A stretch of DNA of 64,000 nt from Populus alba (Eukaryota; Streptophyta; Magnoliopsida; Malpighiales; Salicaceae): contig NC_133297.1 in assembly GCF_005239225.2 (NCBI RefSeq), forward strand, positions 13,318,147 to 13,382,146, in the 5' to 3' direction. The position numbers and the translations under genes are program-made. Below are positions 26,073 through 40,000 of this stretch, piece by piece; position 1 is the first letter of the stretch, and each line of letters starts with the position of its first letter. The notes under the pieces were generated by a model. The model ran no database searches. It was not told the origin of the DNA and saw nothing but the letters and a program-made list of their open reading frames with translations.

Positions 26073-29000
26073 TCGATCGGGTCTCAGGTTGTACCCCTGA
26101 TCCTCTTCTTTGCTTTCTTGATTAATCTTTTCAGCAGTTCAGTGTTTGTGTTAATTAATTTGGTGTCATCTCAATCCACTATAGTACAGTCGTACTAAAA
26201 CTTGTATAATTAAGCTTTGCGAGAGCCACTTAGCCCGTGAAACACTAATGGTGCTGTGTGACTGCGTTTGCATTCATAGCCCATGCCTATCTGCTTTATA
26301 AACTATGTGCACATCTCATATCTGGGTTCTTTGGGAATTTGTGACCTGGTTATGCCTGGGGGCAAATCTTGTTTGCCTTCTCTTTTTTTATATATAAAAA
26401 AAAAAAAAATCAGTGATATCAGTTATTTTAAGAGTGATTTTTATTTAAAAATATAATGTTTTATTTTTAAAATTTATTTTTTATATCTTTGCAATCTGAA
26501 AAATAAAATAAAAATTTATTTTAAAAATACTTTTAAAACATTAAAAAAAAAAATTAATTTTACTGATGCAACTTGTCTTTTTCTTTTTAATCTTCTCGTC
26601 GGGTGTGCCCTAGGGCTTCATGGAAACACAGGGTGATATCAATTTAATTCGAGTCATTTTTGGATGCAAGAAATTAAGTTACAAGGCCCAATAGGCCTTT
26701 AATTCATGGGGCACAGCTCTTATCTGATAGGCCCACACCACTACCTCGAGCCCAGAAAAACGCAAGAAGAGGTTCGTGCTTCGTAGCGCAATTAGTCCAC
26801 GATGAGACGCAGATCCTTCCTGGATGGTTTTATTCTTTTGATGTGATCCATGGACATCTATTTTGCCATTAAAGGTGATTGTTAGTGTGTTGAATTCTGC
26901 TTTTTGATGTTTTTAAAATATGTTTTATTTAAAAAATTATTAAATTAATAACTTTTTTTAAGTATGTTTCCATGATTTTAATACTTTAATGTTAAAAATA
27001 TAAAAATATATTTTACTATATTTTCAATCAAAAATTATTTTTAAAAAAGCAGGTGTTTGAAAATGCGTTAAAAATTATTTTTAAAAAGTGTTTTTAGCTT
27101 ATAAATATATAAAAATAATATTTTTATTATTTTTTACATTATCATACCAAAATAATTCAAGAATATAATGAAAATAATAATTTAAAACTAAAAAAAATTA
27201 AATTTATTTTAAATAAGTTATCCAACAACACCACCATACACCAATTATATTAAAATACCAAATATGTCATCATTAGCTGAACACCAAACACACAAACGAA
27301 GCGTCAGAGATCAATAAATTGCAGACCGTCCATAAGGTCATGAGATAATCCAACTTTTAAAAATTTATCTAATTTAATTCGATTTCACGCGTCACTCGGC
27401 TAAGAGTTCGGAGGTTAATTCGGTCTCTACCCCACTCTCTTCTCCAAGAGCTTCACATGACCTGGCATGATTGTTTAAAAAAATGCCTAAAGGGTGATTA
27501 CCCTGGGGTTAGGCACGTGGTCTGCACCTTTCGAAAGAAAAAATAAAATGGCATAAATGAAGTCAAACATTAAGTAAATAAAGCTAAAGTTACGGGTAAG
27601 ACATTGTCTATCCACGTCTATTAGTGATGTTTTTATTTACCTTTTTTTTCTTCTTCTTTTTATTGATTTTTTAAAATTTAATTCTTATATATATATATAT
27701 ATATATGATATGTTTATGAGAATTTAAAATTAATAACTTATTTTAATTTGTTTCTAGTATAGTTATCGCGACACTAAAAAAATATCATAATATTTAATTG
27801 ATATCAAAAAAATATATCAGCATCGTAATATAATATTTACAAAAAAAGTTTAGTTAAACAAAAAATAATTTTAAAAAAACTAAATTATTAAACTTTGTTT
27901 GCCAATACAGCTCAGTTTGTGAGTTTCGTAAAATAACCCTGATTGTCTTGATTTGTAGGTTTAGCGAAGTGCTTTTTTTTTACTAATTAAATTCAATTAT
28001 ATGATCATCTATTTATCTGTTATCATGCAGTTAAGAAAAAAATAGTTAAAAAAAAAACATGTTATTGAATTTTAAAAAGTTCACAAGTCTGTTGACAAGT
28101 GAGACGAGTTTAACTTTTTTAAAAAAAAAATATCTATTTTGATTTTATTATTTGATATTGAGCTGGTAGGAATTGAGTTTTATAACTTGTTTCATTATGT
28201 TTTCTATGAAGTTGTCATAATGTTTTTTTAAAAGTATTGGTATTGGTTTAATACTCTATCTTGCTATCATTTATTTTTGCTGTCGTGTAGATGATTAAAT
28301 AATAGTTCAAAAAAACAAGTTATTAATCTAGGTGGAGTCCATTACTTGATTTGCAGGTTTGACATGTTGACTCAAGTTACTTGATTCATAGGTTTAACAA
28401 GTTTACCCGTCAGACCTTACATGTGTTTTTTAGTTTATGGCCATTTAATTTTTTATTTTTTTTTATTTCATTCTTCTTCGATACTGTATTGATTGATAAA
28501 TAGAATTCGTGGTTTATTTTTTTATTTTTTATAGAGTTATCACAATCTTAATTTTTTTTTTGAAGGTTGGTGCTTGATTTTGCAAACACAACGTTATTGT
28601 AAAAATAAATTAATAAAATTTATATAAGCAAAAAAAGTTGTTAAACCCATTGAAATCTATGACCTAGGTTGTGGAGTGACCGAGGTTGGTCCAACTCAAT
28701 ATCATCTTAATATTAGGGGACAAAATGGTGTCTTAAAAGTTTTTTTAAAAACTATGATATATTTTTATCAGTTATTTAAGTTGTTTTTTGATCCATTAAA
28801 TCGAATGATTTATTTTTGATTAACTTCCATGTGATTTAATTCAAAATTCTAGCCATACAAGATAAAATTCAAAATCAAATCACTTTATTAAATTTAACAA
28901 CACTACAGAAAACTCTTAACTCTTTTTAAGTCTAGAAAAAATTTAATCTGGCTCATAACAAAGTGTAGGCAAATATGCAGATATGATTGAAAATCCATCA

Positions 29001-29439
29001 CCGAAGCCCTCCTAGCAACCACCTAACCCCCACCTTTGCTTTGACATGGCCAACTTGGGTATTTTCGTAATCTTCTTAGTCAAAGTATTCCTCGTGACAT
29101 TAACAAAACAAATTAATGAGGTAAAGATTAACACGACGGTGGGTTTTTCTTATGTTGCAATCACATGGTTTTTTATATATATTTCTCTTCATGTTTCCTT
29201 ACTCTAGCACGTCATATGATAGATACTTGTGATTGAGATTGATGAATTGAAACACATGATAATTTCTTAGTTCAATTAATTTTATTTATTATTTATAGAT
29301 AAGGTGTCGAGCAGCTTTATATAATATGAAGTCCAAGTGGTTGGTAACTAATAATAAATAATGCTTGGTAAGTTAGTATAGTTATAGTAGCTGATTCTTG
29401 TAAAATATCTAATTTAAATGATATAAGGAATTTTTGATG

Positions 29440-29615
29440 CTGGAGAGTTTTTTTAAAATTTTTTTAAAAAAATTATTTTATTTTTGCTTCAAATTAATAG
29501 ATTTTTGATGTTTTCAAAACATTTTGATGTGCTGATGTAAAAAATATTTTTTTTAAATAAAAAAATTATTTTAATGTATTTTTGAATAAAAAAACACTTT
29601 GAAAAGCAACCGTAA
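29440..29615. repeat. Short AT-rich MITE-like element
   Basis: Core cattttgatgtgctgatgt followed by an A-rich half with attttaatgtatttttgaat and acactttgaaaagcaacc, the best-preserved form of the family's right half. Confidence 0.7.
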
Positions 29616-29944
29616 TTTATCATTTTATGAAAAGAAAAGATTAGAGTATAATTTTATTATCGTGATATTTTGCGTTTATTTTACTTAAAATAATACATAC
29701 TGTATCAGTATAAAATATTAAGAGACTTATGTTGGGTCTTGTAAGCAAAAATTAATTGAGTATTGGGCCTGTGTAAGATATCTAAACCAGTTAAAAATAA
29801 AAAAATAGATCAAAATGCATTGCTTGAACCCAGGAAAAAGAGGTTTTAAAATGCATATTCGACAAGGATAGCAGTGTCACTTTTAACACACCTAGTAGTG
29901 GACATACCCCCAGACAATGGACTCGGGCTATGATACCTAGTGTT

Positions 29945-30150
29945 TAATTAGGAACGCGATATAAACTATGTTTTTTTAAATTTTAAATATATTTTTACTA
30001 TTTTTTTTATTTTTAAATCATTTTGATGTGCTGATATTAAAAATATTTTTTTAAAATTAAAATATTATTTTTTTATATATTTTAAAATAAAAAATACTTT
30101 AAACTACAACTACTATAGAATTTTAAACATATCGTTAATTCCAAACACAT
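29945..30150. repeat. Short AT-rich MITE-like element
   Basis: Core tcattttgatgtgctgatat, with an outer end close to ccaaacac, matching the ends of the 38463-38680 copy. Confidence 0.65.
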
Positions 30151-30369
30151 TAATAAAAGTTGGATCTGATGAGGTATTACGCGCCTTTAGAAATGTTTTT
30201 GGATTTTTTAAGGTTTTTGGAGTTTTGATTTTGCTGTTAAATGTATATCCATCACCTGTTAAGTACTTTTGTTTGAAAACTAATTTTTTTTACCTGCCGA
30301 CGGAAAATTATACTGTAAGCATTCTCTCATTAAAAAAAAAAAATAATCCACAATTACAGATAAAAAAAG

Positions 30370-31027
30370 GAAAAAAGAAAAAAGAAATCGATAACCTCTT
30401 TCTCGCCCTCGCGTATATTTCTCTCCCCGGCAACACCCTCGCTTTTCCTTTCCGTGCGTCCTATTTATCCTTTGACAACCCCATTAAGCAACTCTCTCTC
30501 TCTCTCTCTCTCCTGGAAAAAATAATAGGAAAAACACTATTTAAAAAAATAATTTACATTTAATAAAATAAAATAAAAACCAGCCCTTCTCTTTCAGTTC
30601 TCAAGGCCCGATGCCTCTCTTCTCCACACAGGTATTTTTGCTCCTCCAATAATCCTTCAAAAATGTTATCGGTGCTAAATATTTTTATATTCGTGAAATT
30701 CCGCGAAGGTTTTTTTTTTTTTTTTTTTTATATCTGCATTATCATAGGAATGATTAAATAGGGTTTTGCTTTCGCAGGGGAGGTGGATTCTAGGGTTTTT
30801 CTCTGCCAGCGTTTTGACCAAGGTATTGTTTTATCGGTTTTTGCACCTTTTGTTTTGAGGGAGATTGCGAGTGAATGAAACAGAGGCAAGTATTTTTTTA
30901 TTTTTTTTTGATTTTGGGGTGACCAGGGTCGTGCATTGTGGTTGGTAAGAATTTCGTGTAATTGTTTTTTTGTTGCTGTCTTGGAGATGGGCGTGTCTTA
31001 ACTGGCTATTAAAATTGGTAAACTGAG
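30370..31027 (+). promoter_or_regulatory. SDG8 5' leader with probable noncoding exons and a short uORF
   Basis: The region contains a CT microsatellite (30491-30512) and plausible leader splice sites: a donor after cacacag near 30630, an acceptor tttcgcag before about 30778 and a donor near 30822. A four-codon upstream open frame (atgggcgtgtcttaa) begins near 30986, some 40 bases before the main ATG. Its start context, gagatgggcg, is the same as that of the main start. A transcript read would be needed to confirm the leader structure. Confidence 0.45.
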
Positions 31028-34000
31028 ATGGGCGAGTGTGAGCCTCACGAGCCCTTGAATCTTGCTGCGACAGAGCAGCATTCATGCCTGGAGTTTATCA
31101 AGAATTCTGAGCAGCTGCCAGCCTTGGAGACTGGTCGGAGTGTTATTCAATTTTACGCGGACCCCTCTAGTGCAACAAATGGGTTTGCAGAATTGTCTCA
31201 GAAAGATAATGGTGCTGCTAGCTACAGCGATGTTATGGAGGCTGTGTTGGATGATAGGGGAATTGGGTTGGTGGGTGAGGGTGAGAACGTGGTTGGTTCG
31301 ATAGCAGGAAGATTGTTGGAGGATGAATCTGGGGTTGGTGGGGAATGTTTGGATGAGGGTCAAAGTGGAAGGGATGATTGTATCAGGGAGACAGATAGAT
31401 TCTGGGAGGAAAAAGTAGGGCTTGGAGGTGAGAATGGTGGAGCTGTAGATTGTGAAGGGTCTTTGGAACTGCTGGTTGTTCCTGATTCACTGAAAAATTG
31501 CAATCAACAGGATGACCAGATGGATGATAAAAATGCTGGTGTTCAAGGCACCATGGAAGAGGGCAGTGATGGTCTAGCTACAGTAGAGACTGACGCTTCT
31601 GATGAAACAGTGCCACCAACCGCTTGTGGAACATCTGTAGAATTAAACCCTGTGAATTATATGCCTAGAAATTGTGATCAACAAGATGGCCAGAATGAAG
31701 ATGAGAGTGGAAATGTTCAAGGGGTTATTGAAGATGACTGTTTAGATGCAATAGTGACTGTTAAATCCAACAAAATAGTTCTTTCACTGGGCTGTAAGAT
31801 GCCAGCTGAATTAGTGCAAGCAAATGATTGGTGCAGAAATGGCGGTCAACAAGATGACCAGAGGGATGATAAGAACGTTAGTGTTCAAGGGGTCATGGAA
31901 GAAAACAGTGGTGACTTGGCTCCAGTAGAGGTTGATACAAATGATGAAATAATGCTTTTATCGGGTAGAGAAATGCCTGCAGAGCTAATACCAGTAAAAA
32001 GTTTGCCTGGTGATGTCAGTGAACAATACAACCGTGATTGTGGTGCCTCTCAAGAAGTGGTTGTGGAAGAGAAAATTGGCAATTTTACTGCCCTAGGGAA
32101 GAGCAACGTTCAAGGGGTGATGGAACAGAAAAGTAATGGTTTAGTGGCGACGGAGACTGTTGATACTTGTGAAAACATATTGCCTTCACTGGGCTATGAA
32201 ATGCTTGCAAAATGTTTGCCTAGAAATGGTGTTGAACAGGACATGCAAGACAGGGGTACCTCTATGGTGGTGACCATGGAAGAGAAAAACAATGATTTAG
32301 CTGGGATAGAGAGTATTAGTATTCAAGGGGTCATGGAAGACAAAACTGATGGTTTAGCTGCAACAGAGACTGCTACCTGTAATGAAATAGGTCCTTCACC
32401 AAGCTGTGAAATGCATGTTGGATTGATTTCAGTGAACGTTTCACCTAGAAATGGTGTTGAACAGGACAAGCAAGATGATGGGACATCACGTACTATGGTT
32501 TCAGAAGAGAAAAGTGTTGTCTTAACTAGGTTAGAGACTGATAATCAAGACCAAAAGTTGCTTCCACTGGACCATGAAATACTCTTGGAATTGACACCTG
32601 TGACATGTCCACCAAGCAAGTGTCTTCAGCAGCATGACCAGAAGGGTGATCAGATCATTAGCTGTCCCTTTGCAGGAAGGGTTATGGAGGAGCCAACTTT
32701 TGTTTTAGATGCGGCTGAGACTACTACTTCCAACTTGTTGCCATCACAGGAGAACTTGAAATTAATGCCCATGACTTGTTTGCCAGAAGAAAATGTTCAT
32801 CATGATGAGCAGAAGTTGATACCATGTAAACTGGATTCGAAGGCTGTCATGGGCAATGCCTTGGCTAGGACAGAAGCTGGCATTTGTTCCCAGGCATCAG
32901 CACATGGCACTATTGATTCTAGCAGTGCAGTTGACTGTTCTGAAGAGACAGACTATGAAGCAAAGAATAATGTCAGCATTGATAGTGTTTCTGAAACCAA
33001 GTGTCATGTCATTGTATCACCATCTTCACGAAGGAGCAATGGAACACGGAAATCAAGCCAGAAGACCCAGACAAAAAGGGCTGCAAGGAAATGTAGGAGC
33101 ACGACCAAAGTCCCAAACCTGCATCGAGGTATTGAGATTGTCTTCAAGAGTGTGACAAGGAGGCGGAGCTGCTTTTCCAAACCAGCTCGCTCTTCTGCTT
33201 GGGGATTATTGGGGAATATTACACAAACTTTTATGCTGATTAATGGTCTCAGACCTGATGAAATTGAGAATCTTGGATCACAGAAGGCAAGGGGTGACCA
33301 AGGAAGTGGAAAGCGGAATAAACTTGCTGGTGGAACCTCACGAAGGTCCAGCAAGAAAGGTCATGCTTCGGCTCATTGCATTCGTTTGAAAGTTAAAGTG
33401 GGAAAAGATGCTTGTCAAACTGAAAGTAATCCAAAGATGATAATCCCCGAGGTAATTAATACTAAGGCATCTGGTGATCTTGTTAGTGATTATGGGGCTG
33501 AGTCATGCCAGGAAACCAGTTTTGAAATTTCGAAGTTAGCCTATTGTGTGGGAGATAACATGGTTGAAGAGGGAACTCAAAAACAGCTTCAGTCCTTTTA
33601 CATTAAGTTGGGGAAGGCAAAAGCACACTGTGATGCTTCTGCTATGGATGTAAAACTTGCAAACAAGGACATGGAGGGCACTGTAATTTCTGAGAAGTCA
33701 TCTAGAGATATTATGGAAGATTATCTTGGGGTTCCTTCCCATACAGAGGTTGAAGCACTGGGAGTTGCAACTGAGAAGAGGTATATAGATGCTGGAACTT
33801 CACCAGATTCGGAAGTTATAAATTCAGTACCCGATGTTCAAGTCGATGCAAGATCTCAAGAAGATTATCCTGATGCTGTTCTGTCTCCTTCTAAGGCTTT
33901 TGCTGCAGATGAAGAGGGTACTGGTGGAAAGAGGGGAAAAAAGAAAGAAAGCCTCCCTCAAGCAGGAAACTGTTCACCTGCTGTGGCAAGCTTAAAGAAA

Positions 34001-37000
34001 GTTAAATTGGCAAAGAAACGAGGGGGCAGGCAGAGAAAGGGTGATAGTCTTTCCTCTAGTGAGATTCTTACATCATGCACCAGTGCTAATGGTTCTGTCA
34101 ACACAACAAGCACTAAAGAATATTCGGCAGAACTGGTACTTTCATCTGGAAAGACTGAACTTGGAGTCCCTGGAGGGGATTTGAGAGGAGAAATCATTAT
34201 GGAAACTAAAATATGTGGTGAACTGGATGCTGACCTTAGGTCGTCAGAATCACAGATTTCAAAGAATCCTCTTCCTTCAACTAAATCCAGGGGACGCCGA
34301 CTTCCAAGGAAATCTGATGGAGTAAACAAGAGAAGGTCCAAAGTCTCTGACTCTGCAAAAAGCAGGAGGGCAAATGGTTGCAAGGAGAGAGGAAATCATA
34401 GGAAGTCAGTTAAAAAGAACAAAGCTGAGGAGAAGAGTGTTTGTGATCATGTTGTTTACAAAGGTGAAGAACATCCTGAAATAGGTTCTGAATTGTTTAT
34501 GTTGCATGATCTGATTTTTTTAATGCTTTTGCAGTCATGTTCTCATGGAACTTGATATATCTTTTTGTTATACCAAAGGTCAAGAAGCATTCTGCTCTGA
34601 CATGAATTGTTGTTGTAATCATACTGTAGATGACAATGGAAAAACTGATGCTGGCAATGATACTAATGCAGAAGAGTTAACTAATCTGGATGTGCCATCA
34701 AGTGGGGTGATGGAGCAAAATTTATTCCCAGATAATGCTTGGGTTCGCTGTGATGATTGTCTTAAATGGCGGCGTATTCCAGTTAGACTTGTAGAATCTA
34801 TCAGTCAAACACATCACCAATGGTACTCTATCTTGTGCCCCTTCAATTCATTCTATTAATTTTGCAGGTTTTGTATCCTTGTGTGCTGTGTCTCCACCCC
34901 TTTACTTATTCACTCCATTTATTTTTTAAGAAAAATAAAAAGATTTTATTAGAATGAGATTAAGTACAATGAAGAGGTCAAGGGCTGTTCCAAATTAGTG
35001 TGAGAATGTTAATCCAAAAGAGCTCTTTAATCACTCTGAAAATGAGCTGATGGTATCTAAAAGTTCCAGAGCAGAACACTTTAAAGAGTGCATCATTACT
35101 AGTCTATCCCAAAGGTAATCAGTTGAATAAATAATGGTTTTGAAAAATTCTCTTGTTGACTCTTGCTGATTGTTTTCTAGCATTCTCTCCATTTGAGCAG
35201 ACAATTCACTACAAACACTGTACAAGCTCAAAGAGTCATGCCATCTTGCTTTCTCTCCTCTAACCTAGAAAACACATGTAACAATATTCTTCTGTTTTTT
35301 GGACATGCACATCAACCACTGATCACCAAAGATAGCAAGGTCCTATTCCACAAACTCCTTGTGACAAAGCACTGCCAAAAAAAAATTGAACCGATGTTTT
35401 CCCACCACTAAGACACATGACACAGACATTCAGATGCAACTTTTATCAGCTTTTGTGCTAGCTACATGTATCCTCTGAAGGACAACAGACAAAAAAAATC
35501 CTTGACCTTACGGGCACCTAAGCCTCCCAAATATAGTTTACAATAGGAAAATGAGAAAGGCCAGTTGTGCAGGTAAGATGACTTGCTTGTGAAATTTCTA
35601 GGGATATACAAATATCAAATATCCTGGCTGGAGTCTCAACTGTACACTTCTTACCTGCTTGATTAAGCTTGCTTTAGTTAAGGGGAAAGATGGCCACCCT
35701 GTCCATTAATTTACAACTCCTTTTTGGGCATGGATCAACTATCCAATAATCCCATGGACCTTCTATAATCTTGCTTGACTAGGAATCTTTGAGTGATCCA
35801 AAGTTTGTTTTCTCAGCTCTGGTTTCAATGAAATTAAGATTTGAGTGTTGCTTTTCCAGGATGACTGGCTTCCACATTTCATTTTAGACTTTGGAACTTA
35901 CTGAGCTGCCAAAAATTAATTATATGTTAATCTTATGATCTCAATGTGAATATTCAATTCATCTGTTTTTTTGGTATGGGTTTAAGAGGAGCTGTCTTCC
36001 AGCATTACAGACATTTCCTCCAACCCCCTCTTTTCCTCCCTCTTGTCCCCCCCTTCTCTCATTGTTTCCTGTTCCCTTCTCTAAGTTGTCAGCTGTTATT
36101 ATTTTTTCTTTTGATTTCTAAGGATCTGCGAGGACAACATGGATAAAGCCTTTGCTGATTGCTCCTTCCCCCAAGAGAAGTCAGATGCAGAAATTAATGC
36201 GGAGTTGGGCATATCAGATGCTGATGAGGATGTTTGTGATGCTCCTTCAAATTATATGGAATTAGAATGTGGACCGACATCAGGTATGCAACGGTAGCTG
36301 TAGAAAAGCAAAAGATTGAACACAAGCTTGAAGTAGGACCTGGCTTTGGTTCTTGAGGGTTTCACCTTATCCTGAAACTTAACATTGTATTTTACTTCTT
36401 GTATAGTTTCCAAGGAGTATGAATTTACGCGCATTACTACCAATCAGTTTCTGCACCGCACCCGTAAAACTCAAACTATTGATGAGGTCTGAACTTGACT
36501 CATTATTTTGTGCATATCAACAGTGCAATAATCATGCTTCTTTGTATTGAGAATTGAATCTTTTTGTTAAACGGTAGTAGGCAGGAAGGACATGTGCTTT
36601 AACTTAAGCAGCATGTGTGGCCCTAATGTTGAGTTATGGCAAGTCAAACTCTATCTTAGATGGCTATGGGGTTGGTTTCTTGGATGTCTTGATGGCTGTC
36701 ATACATAGCGGACCACATTGAGACCTGGCTAGTTTAGTACTGTAACATGGAAAGTGGGAAAATTAGCATCAAAATATGTTTGCAGACTTGGTAGCTTAGG
36801 TCCTCATATAGATCTAGATCAGTGAACATCTCTGGAATCATGTTACTCTGGGAATATGTTGTGAATTCAAAAATATTCAGAAAATTGCTAGTATGAGAGG
36901 GAGATAATTTGCTGTTGCAATCTGAATAAAAAAAAAATGTGTGAATGTATTTGTGCTTTGCAACATATTTGATCAAAAAAACCCATAGCCTAAGCTGTGA

Positions 37001-40000
37001 TTACGATTGATCGTTTCAGGTAACAATCTTTCTCAAAACATATTTTATCAGAACATGCAGTGTGGCTATCCTATGTAAAAAAAAAAAACCCTTTGAGGAA
37101 GATTGTTATTGAAAACGATCAATTGTAATCATGGCTTAGGCTATCCAAAATCACTAACATGATGATTGAATTATCTTTTTCTTGTAGAAGCTTATGTTAT
37201 ATATCTAATGCTATAAGAAATACATCTGTGTGCCTTTGGTTTTTCCCTTTGATGGATGTTGTTATGTTCACAACATGCCAACTTTGCTAGTGCTTCTGCT
37301 CTTCCTGGTGTTTTTTCATCTCTCGGTTTAGCTGGTGTAATTGTGTTGTACTGTCTGCATCCATGTACCTTCTTATAGTCTCCCTCAAGAGCTAATGATA
37401 TCACTGGTTTTAGGATTAGTGTCACTCCATCATGCGTTTTAGATTTTTTTGGAAGAATCATTGTTTGTGATTTGTTTGTCATTGTTATTACCCCCCCCAT
37501 ATATAGCAGCTTGGACGCTGGCAGGTACTAGGCACCATTCCTTGACTCTCACATTCTAATTCCTAGTGAGTACAGAATTCTCTTAAAAGTAATCTTTGAC
37601 ATGTGTTATGCTCAAATTGTTGATTTTTTTTTTAAATTTTGTTTGAATAGGCTGCATCTCATTTCTACTGCTCTTTCTATCCTCATCTACCTTTTCTGGT
37701 TGTTAAAAATCCAGTGCGTAAATTGAGATATTTCATTTTTAAGACAATAAAATGAGGTTCAACTTTTTTGTAAGGTTTGTTTAGGTGTTGTGCTGGCCTT
37801 TCTAAATTTATGTTTTGACAAAAATTTCCATAAATTTTAAACAGATAATGGTTTGCTACTGCAAAGCACCTGTGGGCGGCAGGTTAGGTGGTTGTGGAGA
37901 TGAATGCTTGAATAGAATGCTCAATATTGAGTGTGTTCAAGGCACCTGTCCATGTGGGGACCTTTGTTCAAATCAACAGGTTCCACAGCTTACCTTTTGC
38001 AAATAGTAATAATAATTTCACTTCTAATTATAGTCTTTTTTTGTTTGATTTTAGTCTATTTATCATTTTGCAGTTCCAGAAGCACAATTATGCCAAAATG
38101 ACATGGGACCGCTGTGGGAAGAAAGGTTTTGGGCTGCGGTTGGAAGAGGATATATCCAGAGGGCAATTCCTTATTGAATATGTTGGAGAGGTAACTTTTA
38201 ATTTTATGTGAGCTGCTGGTTAGCTTTGAACTTTGTTATGAGCTGCGAGCCAATGTTGGAAGTCATTGGTGTACTGGGTTTCCTCTGATTCTAGTTTTTG
38301 TTGGTGTGCTAGGCTTCCTCTGATGCTAGTTTACTTGCACATGATATGTTTTATGCAGGATCATTTTAGGTAAATAGAATTAGACCACTTCAAAACTTTC
38401 TATGGACATGTATTTTGCATGGCCAACTCTGATACCAGCTTAACTCAATTCACATTTGGAGTTACGAGTGAGTGTTTGGGAGTGCGGTAGTTTCTGCTTT
38501 TGAGTGCGTTTCACTAGAAAAAAACATTAAATTGATGCTTATTATAGTGTTTTTCGATGGTTTTGATATGTTGATGTCAAAAATGAAAAACAAAATAAAT
38601 AAAAAAATTATTTTGATGCATTTTCATGTGAAAAACACTTTTGAAAAGCACTATGCACCACAATACCAAACACACCAAATGCTCAATAATTAAAGTCAAT
38701 ATGCCTTTTGTGATAGTTTGACCCCTTGCTCCACACATACAGATGACTCTTCCACCAAAAGAAGGTTTTAGTTCAAAATTTGCATGCAAATTTCTTACAA
38801 TCTCTTACCTCCAAATTTCTAATATATGGGTCAATTAGGTGCTTGATGTGCATGCTTATGAGGCAAGGCAAAAAGAGTATGCTTCCAAGGGTCACAAACA
38901 TTTCTACTTCATGACATTGGATGGCAGTGAGGTTTGCTGAAGCTCTTCTTCTTTAATATATATTTTTTTCATTGATTATATTGCTTTGAACAGCTCTAAT
39001 GTGATGCAGCTTGTAAATGCTTTGATGAAAGTATTGGTGGTCGTTTCTAGGCCTCTGGATGTTAAATCTAACTTGTCACTAGAATGAACTTCTGCCATTA
39101 TTTGATATCTGCTGCTTTTTTAACTTTTCAGTTTATATGTTCGGTTAAAATTGCTAAAATCACCTGAGGCCTCGAGTTCTTGGTTTTATGGAGATTAGCT
39201 GTAAATGTGTTAGGTATCTGTTGATTGGTCACATCATAGATTGAAAGTTCACTATTACAGCAATCATTTAATGACATGAATCATTAACTTCTAACCGCTT
39301 CATGTTACTGGTGGAACCACCTTTAACCAATTGTACTGTCTAATTTTCATGCAATGACTCATCACTTTTCTCCCTCATTTCTCTATGTTGAGTGAGTGCA
39401 TGCTTTTGTCTGATTTCTGCTGTTTTTCTGGATTTAATTGTCTCGCCATTATTGTTTTGTGCTGTTGTAATCCACATTTTCAATCTTTTCAGGTAATTGA
39501 TGCATGTGTGAAGGGAAATTTGGGGCGTTTCATTAATCATAGTTGTGATCCTAATTGTCGTACCGAAAAGGTGATTCATTTCGATACATGCCTCACATCA
39601 TTTTTTATTTTTATTTAATGAGAATCATATTTTATACTTGGTTGCACTTGTTTTGGTTTACTTGATGTACTTTCAATATGCGTTGTTGAGCTAAGATGAA
39701 GCCTTTCATTTCTTCAATTTCTTAATGCACTATTTCATCATGACTGGATTGTTGAGTCTGCTGCCTAAGTTGATTTTTTTTTTTCTCACTTTTCTCTTCA
39801 TTTCACTCCTCTCTTTGGGTCTTTTCATCTTTTTTCTTGTAGCTGGGATGCCAACAGGCTAAGAATCCTCATTGATGTTGATCCAGAAGCATATGAGCCA
39901 AAATAATAAAGAGCTTAACTATTTCTTAGTATTTGAATTAAAAATTTATTAATGAGTTGATTTTAATAACAGGGATGCATTGAGCATCCAAAACAATAAA

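Larger units (their letters stand above)
26073..30370. other. Intergenic, AT-rich, several short AT-rich elements
   Basis: Between PISTILLATA and SDG8. The first few hundred bases are presumably the PISTILLATA 3' UTR. Short AT-rich elements lie near 26405-26560, 26895-27075, 29440-29615 and 29945-30150. About 28000-28900 is a T-rich degenerate block with phrases such as gacatgttgactcaagttac. A TA run lies near 27687-27706. No gene is supported. Confidence 0.55.

Noticed and set aside
33004..34383. Minus-strand open frames of 116 and 141 codons
   Set aside because: They are antisense to the long SDG8 first exon and have no features of their own.
34485..34555. SDG8 exon 1 reading on to a stop at 34555
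   Set aside because: Splicing 34484 to 34579 keeps the frame into the CW domain; the readthrough would lose all catalytic domains.
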